In this document: positions 24,602 to 32,825 of the stretch, piece by piece
How the letters are laid out: every line of letters starts with the position of its first letter
How positions within the stretch are numbered: position 1 is the first letter of the stretch
Source of the DNA: Pseudomonas sp. RIT409
GTDB lineage: Bacteria > Pseudomonadota > Gammaproteobacteria > Pseudomonadales > Pseudomonadaceae
DNA: 64,000 bases
Assembly (NCBI RefSeq): GCF_003052515.2
Contig: NZ_QARE02000009.1
Span: 62,001 to 126,000 of the forward strand
Reading direction: 5' to 3'
Program-made: the position numbers and the translations under genes
The notes under the pieces: model-generated
The model's database searches: none
Seen by the model: the letters and a program-made list of their open reading frames with translations, nothing else
Told to the model about the DNA's origin: nothing

Positions 24602-25813
24602 ATGCTGAAGCTCGACTACCACCCTGCCGGCCGCCACTTCTTGCAGATCCCCGGCCCCAGTCCCGTTCCGGACCGCATCCTGCGCGCGATGAGCTACCCC
24701 ACCATCGATCACCGGGGCCCTGAGTTTGGCGAATTGGGGCTCAAGGTGCTCTCCGGCATCAAGCAGGTTTTCAAGACTCAGCATCCTGTCATTATCTACC
24801 CAGCCTCTGGCACCGGGGCGTGGGAAGCGGCCCTGTGCAACACCTTGAGCCCCGGGGATGAAGTACTCATGTTCGAGACCGGCCATTTCGCCACGTTGTG
24901 GCAGAAGATGGCGCTGAGCCTGGGCCTCAAACCGCATTTCATTGGCAAGCCCGGGGTCGAAGGCTGGCGAGGCGGAGTCGATGCCCACATGATCGAAGCG
25001 CACCTGAGGTCCGACAGCGGTCATCGCCTCAAAGCCGTATGCGTGGTCCACAACGAAACCAGCACCGGGGTCACGTCCGACATCGCAGCCGTGCGCAAGG
25101 CCATCGACGCCGCAGGCCATCCTGCTCTGCTGCTGGTGGACACCATATCCGGCCTGGCCTGCGCCGATTATCGGCATGATGAGTGGGGTGTGGATGTCAC
25201 GGTGTCCGGCTCGCAGAAAGGCTTGATGCTGCCCCCCGGCATCAGTTTCAACGCGCTCTCGCCCAAAGCCATCGAAGCCAGCAAAAGCGCGAAACTGCCG
25301 CGCAGCTTTTGGGGCTGGGACGACATCATCGAGATGAACAAGAGCGGCTATTGGCCTTACACGCCCAACACCAACCTGCTTTACGGGCTGTCCGAGGCAC
25401 TGGACATGATTCTGGGCGAAGGGCTGGACAACGTGTTCGCTCGCCATGATCGCCTCGCCCAGGCGTGCCGTACTGCCGTCAATGCCTGGGGCCTGCCGAT
25501 CCAGTGCGCGGACCCGAGCGTTTACAGTCCGGTCCTGACAGGTGTGATGACCCCTGAAGGCGTGGATGCCGATCAGGTTCGCAAGCTCATTTATGAACGG
25601 TTCGACATGTCGTTGGGCACCGGCCTGGGCAAGGTCAAGGGGCGCATGTTCCGTATCGGCCACTTGGGAGACTGCAATGACCTGACACTGATGGCCACGC
25701 TCACCGGCTGCGAAATGGGCCTGCAACTGGCGGGGGTGACGCTGCAATCGAGTGGCGTGCTGGCCGCGATGGATTACCTGGGAGGCCAAGCCGTACCGCT
25801 TCGACGCGCATGA
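24602..25813 (+). CDS. Serine-glyoxylate-type aminotransferase (class V, SgaA-like)
   Basis: A 403-residue PLP enzyme of aminotransferase class V. Strong family blocks are IPGPSPVPDRILRAM, YPASGTGAWEAAL, VVHNETSTGVTSD, VDTISGLA and the PLP-lysine motif SGSQKGLMLPPG. It aligns from memory with methylotroph serine-glyoxylate aminotransferase; aspartate-glyoxylate enzymes (BhcA) are close relatives, but no bhcBCD genes are nearby. It would transfer an amino group to glyoxylate or pyruvate. An AGGAG precedes the ATG at 24602. The MFS gene follows after 105 bp and is probably cotranscribed. Confidence 0.82.
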   Translation: MLKLDYHPAGRHFLQIPGPSPVPDRILRAMSYPTIDHRGPEFGELGLKVLSGIKQVFKTQHPVIIYPASGTGAWEAALCNTLSPGDEVLMFETGHFATLWQKMALSLGLKPHFIGKPGVEGWRGGVDAHMIEAHLRSDSGHRLKAVCVVHNETSTGVTSDIAAVRKAIDAAGHPALLLVDTISGLACADYRHDEWGVDVTVSGSQKGLMLPPGISFNALSPKAIEASKSAKLPRSFWGWDDIIEMNKSGYWPYTPNTNLLYGLSEALDMILGEGLDNVFARHDRLAQACRTAVNAWGLPIQCADPSVYSPVLTGVMTPEGVDADQVRKLIYERFDMSLGTGLGKVKGRMFRIGHLGDCNDLTLMATLTGCEMGLQLAGVTLQSSGVLAAMDYLGGQAVPLRRA

Positions 25814-25918
25814 CCCTACCGGCACTGCGTCCCTAGGTGCAGTGCCCTGCTCCCTTTACACGCACTATCCCGAACGCTCGCCCCCTTGGCGAGAACAATA
25901 AGAAACTGGAGATAGAAC

Positions 25919-27226
25919 ATGAAGCTGTTAAGCCTGCGCCCCACTGCGGTGGTGCTCTTCATGCTGTGCGCCATGTACTTCATCACCTACCTGGACCGCG
26001 TTAACGTGAGTACTGCGGCGGTCGGATTCGGTGCTGAGTTCAACCTCACCAAGACACAGATCGGCCTGGTCTTTTCTGCCTTTGCTTACCCTTACCTCGT
26101 GTTTCAAATCATCGGTGGCTGGGTCAGCGACCGTTTTGGCGCCAAGCGAACGCTCGTGGTGTGCGGCCTGGTCTGGGCCGGTGCGACAGTACTGACGGGG
26201 CTCGCTGGCGGTTTCGTATCACTGCTGATTGCGCGGGTTCTGCTCGGCCTGGGTGAAGGGGCGACGTTTCCCGCTGCAACGGCAGCGATGTCGCGGTGGG
26301 TGGCCAAGGATCAGCGCGGCTTCGCTCAAGGCATCACCCACGCCTTTGCACGCCTTGGCAACGCGCTGGCACCCGCCGCGATGATTGCCGTCATGGCCGC
26401 TTATGGCTGGCGCGAGTCGTTCTATGTGTGCGCCGCCATCAGCTTTGTCTGGGTCATGCTGTGGATGCTGGTGTTCACGGAACACCCCAAAGACCACCCG
26501 CGCATCACCCGCCAGGAACTGGACGCCCTGCCCCCGCCCAAACCCAAGAGCCGTGTCGCGTTGCCCTGGGGGCGACTGTTCAAGCGCATGGCCCCCGTGA
26601 CCACCGTCTACTTCTGCTACGGCTGGACACTTTGGCTGCTGCTCAGTTGGGTGCCCATGTACTTCATGAACATGGGGCTCGACCTGAAAAACACGGCGAT
26701 CTTTTCCTCCACCGTGTTCTTCGGCGGCGTGGTGGGTGACACACTGGGAGGCATTGTCAGCGACCGGATCTACAAACGCACTGGGGATCTGAACAAGGCC
26801 CGCAGCCGCATGGTGGCCGTCTGTTTGTCCCTGACACTGATGGCGCTCATCCCACTGATGTTCACCCATGACATGTACGTGTCGTTGGCGTGCCTGGCGG
26901 TGGCCTTCTTCTTTTCGGAAATGACCATTGGCCCGATGTGGGCGATCCCGATGGACATCGCGCCAGATCATTGCGGCACGGCCAGCGGAATGATGAACAC
27001 AGGCTCGGCAATGGCTGCGATCGTCAGCCCGGTTGCGGCAGGGCTGTTGATTGACCAATTTGGTAACTGGCAATTGCCATTTCTGGTCAGCATCGTGTTG
27101 CTGGCGATTGGCGTCCTGCTGTCGTTCCGCATGCGCCCGCAAAACCGCTTTGAATACGGCAGCGCTATCCAAGGGGCGCCAGCAAAGAAGCCGGATGCGC
27201 CAAGTGCGATAATCACCGGCAAATAA
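25919..27226 (+). CDS. MFS transporter, anion:cation symporter type
   Basis: A 435-residue inner-membrane transporter with about 12 hydrophobic helices. Family features are the N-terminal YFITYLDRVNVS, the loop 2-3 motif GGWVSDRFGAKR and LLGLGEGATFPAATAAMSRWV, typical of the ACS family that takes up organic acids such as hexuronates, phthalate or tartrate. The position after the aminotransferase and under a GntR regulator suggests uptake of an organic or amino acid linked to that enzyme. A GGAG lies close before the ATG. Confidence 0.85.
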   Translation: MKLLSLRPTAVVLFMLCAMYFITYLDRVNVSTAAVGFGAEFNLTKTQIGLVFSAFAYPYLVFQIIGGWVSDRFGAKRTLVVCGLVWAGATVLTGLAGGFVSLLIARVLLGLGEGATFPAATAAMSRWVAKDQRGFAQGITHAFARLGNALAPAAMIAVMAAYGWRESFYVCAAISFVWVMLWMLVFTEHPKDHPRITRQELDALPPPKPKSRVALPWGRLFKRMAPVTTVYFCYGWTLWLLLSWVPMYFMNMGLDLKNTAIFSSTVFFGGVVGDTLGGIVSDRIYKRTGDLNKARSRMVAVCLSLTLMALIPLMFTHDMYVSLACLAVAFFFSEMTIGPMWAIPMDIAPDHCGTASGMMNTGSAMAAIVSPVAAGLLIDQFGNWQLPFLVSIVLLAIGVLLSFRMRPQNRFEYGSAIQGAPAKKPDAPSAIITGK

Positions 27227-27288
27227 ACCGAATGCCCGTTCGCATGAGGCTCTTCAACGATAGCGGAATGGGCCGAACGCCTGCCGAC

Positions 27289-27615
27289 TCACGCGCAATC
27301 TTTGGCGGCCTGACCGAATCCAGTGGTCAACAGGCTGCGCTCATAGATGAAGATTTTGCCGCCGGCAGGCGCTTTGTACGCCTCGATGACGTTGTCAGCC
27401 GCCACCGTACTGGACACGACAATCCGGTAATGGCGTTGGGGCTGAGACAAGGTCGGGCTCATCGAGCGACCTTGTAATTTTGGCACCACGCACGCCGCGA
27501 ACTGCTCAGGCGTTTTTGTGGTGTCCAGGGTGAGGGTCGGTTCATTGGGCGCCGAAGCACAGCCCGTCAACAACATGAAGGCGGCCAAGGTAATGGGGGT
27601 CATCAGTGTGCGCAT
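27289..27615 (-). CDS. Small lipoprotein of unknown function
   Basis: A 108-residue protein beginning at the ATG at 27615, with AGGA seven bases upstream. The signal peptide ends in the lipobox LTGC, so the mature protein should be anchored to a membrane, probably the outer one. Two further Cys (in AACVV and at the C-terminal DCA) could form a disulfide. No family is recognised. Confidence 0.7.
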   Translation of the reverse strand: MRTLMTPITLAAFMLLTGCASAPNEPTLTLDTTKTPEQFAACVVPKLQGRSMSPTLSQPQRHYRIVVSSTVAADNVIEAYKAPAGGKIFIYERSLLTTGFGQAAKDCA

Positions 27616-27748
27616 GGTCAAGTCCTGTCAGAAAATGCTGCGCGTTGGGCAGCGCTTGAGTGCAGGGCATTGTCCGGATTGTGCGTCACAGGGGAAGTTG
27701 TAACGACTGATGCTCACTATCGATACGAGCAATGAGTCAGGTACGGCC

Positions 27749-27814
27749 ATGTCCAAACCCCAGCAGATTAAAGCTCGTTGGAAGAGGACAGAGAAGATCA
27801 AGTACGACAAATAA
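27749..27814 (+). CDS. Candidate 21-residue basic small protein
   Basis: An ATG-started 21-codon frame with high Lys/Arg content (10 of 21 residues), ending in KIKYDK. Its stop codon touches the start of a strong terminator hairpin, the position expected for a short transcribed gene. No clear Shine-Dalgarno is seen (AGGT lies nine bases upstream). It could equally be the 3' end of a small RNA. Confidence 0.3.
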   Translation: MSKPQQIKARWKRTEKIKYDK

Positions 27815-27844
27815 AAAACGCTGCACTCTCATGCAGCGTTTTTT
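27814..27844. terminator. Strong bidirectional terminator
   Basis: AAAAAACGCTGCA and TGCAGCGTTTTTT form a 13-bp perfect stem with a 5-base loop, flanked by A and T runs on both sides. It serves the minus-strand DUF2790 gene and any plus-strand transcript covering 27749-27814. Confidence 0.85.
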
Positions 27845-27881
27845 ATTCATCATTTTCTATCATACCGATAGTACTCACACA

Positions 27882-28160
27882 TTAACCATTCTGACGGCCG
27901 TAGCCTTGAGTGGTGTATTCCAGGTTGTGCGAGACGCCGGCACTGTCGACATAGGTCATTTGGCTTTTGACCAAGCCATCGACTTTTTCGGGATCCTGTG
28001 CGGTCTTGACGCTGATGACCTTGGCGACGTCCAGGCCCTTGTGGCGGTTGTACTGCTCGACCTGGGTGAGAGGTTGAGCGGTTGTAGAATTGGCAGCCAG
28101 CTCGCTGGCTGAAGCGAAGACGCTGAAGAACGAGAGAGCAGCAAAGGCAACGTATTTCAT
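27882..28160 (-). CDS. DUF2790 periplasmic protein
   Basis: A 92-residue protein with a signal peptide (cleavage near ASASELA) and the DUF2790 domain, recognisable from YNRHKGLDVAKVISV and a C-terminal VDSAGVSHNLEYTTQGYGRQNG-like end. The family is small and largely Pseudomonas-specific, with members induced by metals or stress; function is unknown. A strong terminator lies 38 bp downstream of the stop. Confidence 0.8.
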   Translation of the reverse strand: MKYVAFAALSFFSVFASASELAANSTTAQPLTQVEQYNRHKGLDVAKVISVKTAQDPEKVDGLVKSQMTYVDSAGVSHNLEYTTQGYGRQNG

Positions 28161-28388
28161 TTTAAATCTCCAGAAGGGTTTGAACGGTATCGAGCAAAGC
28201 GGGTTTTCGTTTGCTTCTGGAATGAATTCTTATGGATTTTTTATCAGAGGGTAAATACTTGTTGTCGATAGGAAAGATTAGTGGCATCAATACCCAGGAT
28301 TATCTTATTTATCGCAATACTCTTTATCCAAACTAATACTGAATAAAGACGTAACTAAGCGGGCCGAAATGATGGGCAAAGCAGCAGC

Positions 28389-28416
28389 ACGCAAGGCGCT
28401 CATGGAGGCCTTGCGT
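28389..28416 (-). terminator. Hairpin downstream of the nitroreductase gene
   Basis: ACGCAAGGC and GCCTTGCGT form a perfect 9-bp stem with a 10-base loop, 11 bp beyond the nitroreductase stop. No T-tract follows. The rest of 28161-28388 is AT-richer and presumably holds the DUF2790 promoter. Confidence 0.4.
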
Positions 28417-28426
28417 CGCTCTCCGT

Positions 28427-29248
28427 TCAACGCAGACCGAAGCCCAGCCGCTTGAGCTCATCGACCAGGTGCTCGCGGCCGTTCAAGCTGGCCACACCGC
28501 GCAAACGGCCGATGACCTGCTCCGACCACCCTGCTGCCTTGAGACCTTCCTGCCGGTAAAAAGCCCCGAGGCGCGCGTCGTACTGCTCGATCGCCGACGC
28601 CTCGTGCGTCACCGAGTATTTCTCGTGATGCAGCACGGCTGCCTGAGGAAGACGCGGTTTGACCTGCGCAGGGCGCTCGACGGACGGGTGGCCCACGCAC
28701 AATCCGAACACGGGATACACCTGCGGCGGGAGGTCCAACTCTTGGGCGACGGCTTCGATGTCGTTGCGGATGGCGCCAATGTACACACTGCCCAGCCCCA
28801 ACGACTCAAGCGCCACGACCGCGTTCTGCGCAGCCAGCGCCGCGTCGATGGTCCCCAACAGTAGACTCTCGATGTAAGGCAGCGCTTCAAGCTCCACCTG
28901 CTGACGCGCCCCCAGGCGGGCAACCCGTGAAAGATCTGCCAACCACACCAGAAACAGAGGCGCTTGGTGGATATGCGCCTGATTCCCCGCAAACCCGGCC
29001 AACCGGGCCTTGCGCGCCTTGTCCTGAACCGCCACCACACTCCACACCTGCAGGTTCGAGGAACTGGCCGCCGACTGCGCCGCAGCGATCAAGGCCTCGA
29101 TCGTCCCCTCCGGCAGCGGCGCCTCGGTGAAAGAACGGACACTGCGATGATTCAGCAGCTCATCGAGCACAGGACCCCAATTATTTGGCACCTCGATGTC
29201 GGGCTGACCATAGCGGGTGGCAAGACGGTGTTGCGTGATGTCTGTCAT
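28427..29248 (-). CDS. Nitroreductase-family NAD(P)H-dependent flavin oxidoreductase
   Basis: A 273-residue FMN enzyme of the NfsA/FRP branch. Family features are LLNHRSVRSFTEAPLPEGTIEALIAAAQSAASSSNLQ (FMN-phosphate site, about residues 34-70), the central ALAAQNAVVALESLGLGSVYIGAIRN segment, and VYPVFGLCVGHP. It probably reduces quinones, nitroaromatics or flavins in the cytoplasm. The ATG at 29248 is chosen because the family N-terminus begins just after it; the frame upstream runs into the tRNA remnant and is not coding. Confidence 0.87.
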   Translation of the reverse strand: MTDITQHRLATRYGQPDIEVPNNWGPVLDELLNHRSVRSFTEAPLPEGTIEALIAAAQSAASSSNLQVWSVVAVQDKARKARLAGFAGNQAHIHQAPLFLVWLADLSRVARLGARQQVELEALPYIESLLLGTIDAALAAQNAVVALESLGLGSVYIGAIRNDIEAVAQELDLPPQVYPVFGLCVGHPSVERPAQVKPRLPQAAVLHHEKYSVTHEASAIEQYDARLGAFYRQEGLKAAGWSEQVIGRLRGVASLNGREHLVDELKRLGFGLR

Positions 29249-29386
29249 AAGGAACGTCCAGGATATCCAGAAAAGAGTGAATCGAGGCTGACCATAGTGG
29301 CAGCGCGGTTCGCTTCGATCTACAGGATTTACCAGGCCGCAGGGTGCCGCCCCCTCGCGTAACCAGGGCGGTACGATTGATCGCGC

Positions 29387-29423
29387 AAAAAAAAAGCCCA
29401 ACCTGAAGAGGTTGGGCTTTTTT
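29387..29423 (-). terminator. Original tRNA-Pro terminator, now stranded by the prophage
   Basis: AGCCCAACC and GGTTGGGCT (29395-29418) form a 9-bp stem flanked by long A and T runs. It directly follows the 3'-half tRNA copy on the minus strand, so it was probably the terminator of tRNA-Pro before the element inserted. Confidence 0.75.
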
Positions 29424-29424
29424 G

Positions 29425-29479
29425 AAATATGGTCGGGACGGAGTGATTCGAACACTCGACCCCTTGCACCCCATGCAAG
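29425..29479. repeat. Distal attachment-site copy (3' part of tRNA-Pro)
   Basis: A 55-bp perfect copy of 34403-34457, covering the tRNA 3' half from the anticodon stem to CCA plus five bases. The 5' half of the tRNA is absent here, so this is not a functional tRNA but the far att site of an integrated element. Confidence 0.88.
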
Positions 29480-29622
29480 CGGACTGGCCTACAGTCCGCG
29501 TAACGTAAGGCTCTCCGGCTTGGCGCTCGCTGCAACGATGCCTAACCGTGATCCACCGCAAACCACAAAGTCACTTTGAAAGTCACTGGGGATTTTTGGC
29601 CTGTCTCCGGCGTTCTACCGAC

Positions 29623-29811
29623 CTATCCCTTCCCTCTGAACACCTGCATCCCATCCTCTTCACTGCCACCGCGGAACAGGCCGATCGCATCAGCCTCCTC
29701 CAACTCGATCAGCGCCCAGTCTCGCCCGGCGTCGACAAGCTCGAGCATTTCGTTCAACTCCTCGGGGCCGATCTGGCGCGCCGCACAAGCGCGCATGGCC
29801 AAGTCCGACAT
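29623..29811 (-). CDS. Small phage-type hypothetical protein
   Basis: A 62-residue acidic, helix-rich frame with AGG six bases before its ATG. It contains EELNEMLELVDAGRDWALIELEEADAIGLF, rich in Glu and Leu. No family is recognised. Its place inside the prophage remnant next to the distal att site suggests a phage accessory gene. Confidence 0.45.
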   Translation of the reverse strand: MSDLAMRACAARQIGPEELNEMLELVDAGRDWALIELEEADAIGLFRGGSEEDGMQVFRGKG

Positions 29812-29906
29812 CTTGCGCCTGAATCCGTCAGGGTCAGTGATGAGCTCGGCCGACTGACGGATACCCGCCCGTCACTCGGCCAGCGGATCATGGCCGACAG
29901 GTGACT

Positions 29907-30380
29907 TCATGGGTACAGGCATCTGACCTCTAGGTTCTCAACGGATATTTCCTGTGCTGAGGTGACCGGGTCAAATCGCAGGTACCCCTCGAATCCATGC
30001 TTGGCGACAACGTCAAACGTCAGGTCGTTGCCGCCCGCGCCAACGGATCTCACAGAGGAATTATGCTCTGAAAGCGCTTCACCTTTGGGGACAAAGAACA
30101 GTTGTGCCACGTCGGGCCGGGTGACGTTCATGCGAACACGAACCTCCATCTGCTTGCATGCTGCCAAAGAGGACAGCTTGCCAGAGGTCATGATGATCAT
30201 TGGATCGTTTCCGGCTGACATTCGGCCAGAGCTATCAAGAGGCTCCAGATTGACCGGCTGGAATCCGTCCGAGTGAATGTAGTAGAGCGCGCCAGGCGAT
30301 CCAAGCGCTTTCGGTGAGAGCGTCGCCAGCCCGGCGAATGAAGCGCCCTTGTACTGTGCATAGACGAGAATTTTGCTCAT
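29907..30380 (-). CDS. Hypothetical prophage-carried protein
   Basis: A 157-residue protein starting MSKILVYAQYKG at 30380. Sequence is beta-strand-like throughout (many alternating hydrophobic residues, e.g. MEVRVRMNV and LEVRCLYP at the C-terminus), with no signal peptide or membrane segment. No family is recognised. It may be a phage virion or accessory protein. It lies about 100 bp downstream of the polytopic membrane protein on the same strand and could share its transcript. Confidence 0.6.
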   Translation of the reverse strand: MSKILVYAQYKGASFAGLATLSPKALGSPGALYYIHSDGFQPVNLEPLDSSGRMSAGNDPMIIMTSGKLSSLAACKQMEVRVRMNVTRPDVAQLFFVPKGEALSEHNSSVRSVGAGGNDLTFDVVAKHGFEGYLRFDPVTSAQEISVENLEVRCLYP

Positions 30381-30476
30381 GTCGATGCCAGGGTGTACGC
30401 CCGGGCATTTGAAAGGTTCGCCCGTCTGATTGCCTTGGTTTAGGCACCTGAGGTTATCGACCCTGATGTCATAGGT

Positions 30477-31751
30477 CTACTTGTAGTACGAATCGTGGCT
30501 CTTGATTTCTGTTCCAAAGAACAGAGCCGAGGAAATAAACGCCATAACAATGACAACAGCGACAGGAAAGACTTTGTTGGCTGAAGACAGCGAAGCGAGC
30601 ACATATGCGATAACGAAAGGCCATGCAGCACAAATCCAGAAAAAGTGAAACCTGGCAAAACTGAATGTGAATAACTGGATAGCGGTATCAATGCTAGCCG
30701 GGTGAAAATTAGTACGCCCTGCTGCAACGAGACAAAGGTAGACAATTATTGAAGAAAATAATGGGAAAGATACTGATGCTAACCTAGCAAGCGACGTGTG
30801 CCCGCCGTAACGGCGAGAAATGTATATGGATAGCAACGGTATGGCGCACAGAAAAATCAATCCCATCGCTGCGATTGCAAACGCTAGAACTGGGAATCTG
30901 TCCGACAGATACAATGACCTGGCTACCTTGGCGAGGATGAAGACCCAAAAGTCCGTTTCCCATGGGAAAGCCATTTTTGTATCAGCGCGATGCACGCCAT
31001 GTTGGATCCCAACAACTACCCATCCTTGCAGGGCGGATGTCATGATGGAGGGTATCAGCATGGACACGGACAATGCGATGCCCTGCCGAGTTCTGCCTAC
31101 AGCAACGCATTCTCTGGCTAGCATAGCCAAGGAGAACGCCAGGAATGCGAAGGCACCGCTTATGTAGGCCAGACCGGACGCCAGCGAAAGGAGAGCGCCA
31201 AGGGCACATTTGATACGGATGTCGATTGCGGTTGTGCCAATTAGGGTTGCGATCAAGATGAACAGTATTGGCAAGGCCTGATGGTAGGCCATGTTTTGAA
31301 GACCCCAATAGGAGTCTGGTTGAAGCATAAGGAGTAATGTTGAAAATGATGCGGCTGCAAGGAATTTGTCCTTTAGGCAGTACACAAGCAGCTTCCAAAC
31401 GCATGCCAGGATTCCACCAATGACAACAACCATGCTAATTGCTTGGTATGCAATAGAGTTCCCTCCTATCAACCGGAAGGCTATTGAATCTAACGCCATT
31501 CCCAGAGGGTACAAGGTGTCATTCGACGCTGTGAAAAGATCCCTCAACCTAAGTGAGCCAGCGGTTTCAGTGTAGTATGGACGGATGTCGTCAAGGTATG
31601 GAAGATCAATCCCCAGTTTGAGCCAAGAAACGAGATTAAAGAAGGCTGACAATAAAGGCAGACCGATTAGAAGCGTCATTACAATGAGCTTGGCAAAGCG
31701 CTCGATCTTGATTTTCTGCGCAGCTAATTCGGGCTGAACATACTGGTTCAT
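30477..31751 (-). CDS. Polytopic membrane protein, possibly a GtrC-like glycosyltransferase
   Basis: A 424-residue protein with about 10-11 hydrophobic segments, started at the ATG at 31751. A hydrophilic loop after the first helix contains YLDDIRPYYTETAGSLRLRDLF, reminiscent of the acidic first periplasmic loop of phage O-antigen-modifying transferases and other GT-C enzymes. Serotype-converting gtr genes are common prophage cargo near att sites, but the usual gtrA and gtrB partners are not present. The assignment is therefore tentative; the membrane topology and AT-rich composition are directly visible. Confidence 0.55.
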   Translation of the reverse strand: MNQYVQPELAAQKIKIERFAKLIVMTLLIGLPLLSAFFNLVSWLKLGIDLPYLDDIRPYYTETAGSLRLRDLFTASNDTLYPLGMALDSIAFRLIGGNSIAYQAISMVVVIGGILACVWKLLVYCLKDKFLAAASFSTLLLMLQPDSYWGLQNMAYHQALPILFILIATLIGTTAIDIRIKCALGALLSLASGLAYISGAFAFLAFSLAMLARECVAVGRTRQGIALSVSMLIPSIMTSALQGWVVVGIQHGVHRADTKMAFPWETDFWVFILAKVARSLYLSDRFPVLAFAIAAMGLIFLCAIPLLSIYISRRYGGHTSLARLASVSFPLFSSIIVYLCLVAAGRTNFHPASIDTAIQLFTFSFARFHFFWICAAWPFVIAYVLASLSSANKVFPVAVVIVMAFISSALFFGTEIKSHDSYYK

Positions 31752-31846
31752 TGATGCAGTCCCTAGCATGGATGTCGAAAAGGGTGCGACTGTATCACAA
31801 CAGTCGCAAAGCACGGCCAGCGGTTATCGACAGAAGGCTATCATCA

Positions 31847-32095
31847 TCAGGCATTTTCCAGTGCGGACAGCCGCGCCTCAAACCCTGCAGCGATGAAGGC
31901 CAGCAATTCATCCATTCGGAAGCCATAACGGTCTCTAGCAGGAGAAGCCGGGCGGACTACCCTCACATTGCCCTCTTCATCCTCGGCGGTGATTTCATCC
32001 TCAGCCTCCCATTCGTCATGGCAAATGAAGGCGTAGGCACTGGGTTCCAGGCCACATTCGATCATGATTTCTATGACGGGCTCAGGCCTTGTCAT
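31847..32095 (-). CDS. Small acidic phage-type protein
   Basis: An 82-residue frame that overlaps the end of the UmuD-like gene by 14 bp, a typical phage gene packing. It is acidic (AEDEITAEDEEGN) with a helical C-terminus (MDELLAFIAAGFEARLSALENA). No family is recognised. Confidence 0.5.
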   Translation of the reverse strand: MTRPEPVIEIMIECGLEPSAYAFICHDEWEAEDEITAEDEEGNVRVVRPASPARDRYGFRMDELLAFIAAGFEARLSALENA

Positions 32096-32458
32096 GATCG
32101 CGAACGCTGTATTTCACAACGCCCCCAATCACAAGCTCATCGCCTTCCATAACGTGCCGCGCCGGGTATTTCGGATTTTCCGACTGCAGGATGATTTCGT
32201 TTCCGCGCATGTGCAGGCGCTTGCACACCGGCTCAGTGTTGAGCGCCGCGATGACGATGTCACCGTGCTCGGCATACAGGCTGCGGTCCACGATCACCAA
32301 ATCGCCACAGATCCCTGCCCCCTGCATCGAATCCCGTCAATCTTGCAGAGGTAGACGTGCGGCGCGCGGATGTCGAACAACTCATCGAGGGAAATGTGCT
32401 TCTCGATGTGGTCCGCTGCGGGCGAAGGGATGCCAGCAGGCACATGGAAAGAGTAAAG
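32082..32458 (-). pseudogene. UmuD-like S24 peptidase, truncated and frameshifted
   Basis: The protein is recognisable in two frames. The first gives LYSFHVPAGIPSPAADHIEKH and LYLCKIDG, the second (from 32327) gives MQGAGICGDLVIVDRSLYAEHGDIVIAAL through the C-terminus. A one-base deletion near 32330 separates them, just before the expected DSM containing the catalytic Ser; the catalytic Lys region VCKRLH is in the second frame. The N-terminal 15-20 residues are replaced by another phage gene fragment. Intact relatives undergo RecA-stimulated self-cleavage and partner with a Y-family polymerase subunit; no umuC is present. Confidence 0.75.
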
Positions 32459-32464
32459 GGGCCA

Positions 32465-32629
32465 GCACCAGCTTGACCAGCGCGCGGATGCCGTTCTCTG
32501 CGGTATCGAATCGGGCGAAGCGCTTCTCAATCGAGGGATCTGGCGGGAGCTGGCCCTGCCACTGGTTGCGCGGGTTGTAATCGATATTCCGGGATTGTTA
32601 TTGCGTACCCCTCGGGCAATTCTTGGCAT
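32465..32629 (-). pseudogene. N-terminal fragment of a phage structural/muramidase-like (P5-type) protein
   Basis: The start MPRIARGVRNNNPG is followed, after restoring one missing base near 32595, by a frame reading NIDYN, RNQWQGQLPPDP, RFARFDTAENGIRAL. This matches the N-terminus of phage 'structural protein P5'-type lytic proteins, whose family begins RGIRNNNPGNI...W.G. The fragment of about 55 residues ends where UmuD-like sequence begins, marking a deletion junction. Confidence 0.6.
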
Positions 32630-32825
32630 TCATTTTTTCCAGGCAAGCGACCGCCAAGGGCGATCAACGATGAGTTGAGCTCTTTTCTGTAATTGAGAGG
32701 CGGTATCTAGTAAATTGACGCTGCGCTTGGGTGGCGAACTGGTACGACTAAGCTAATCTTCAAAAGCCCGCATGGTCGAGATAGCGACCTATGAACAAAA
32801 AACCATATATCAAAGGACTATATAA

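Noticed and set aside
29248..29455. N-terminal 69-codon extension of the nitroreductase
   Set aside because: It would translate the tRNA remnant and its terminator; the family N-terminus fits the ATG at 29248.
29430..29479. Second tRNA-Pro gene
   Set aside because: Only the 3' half is present; the D arm and 5' acceptor strand are missing, so it is an att-site copy.
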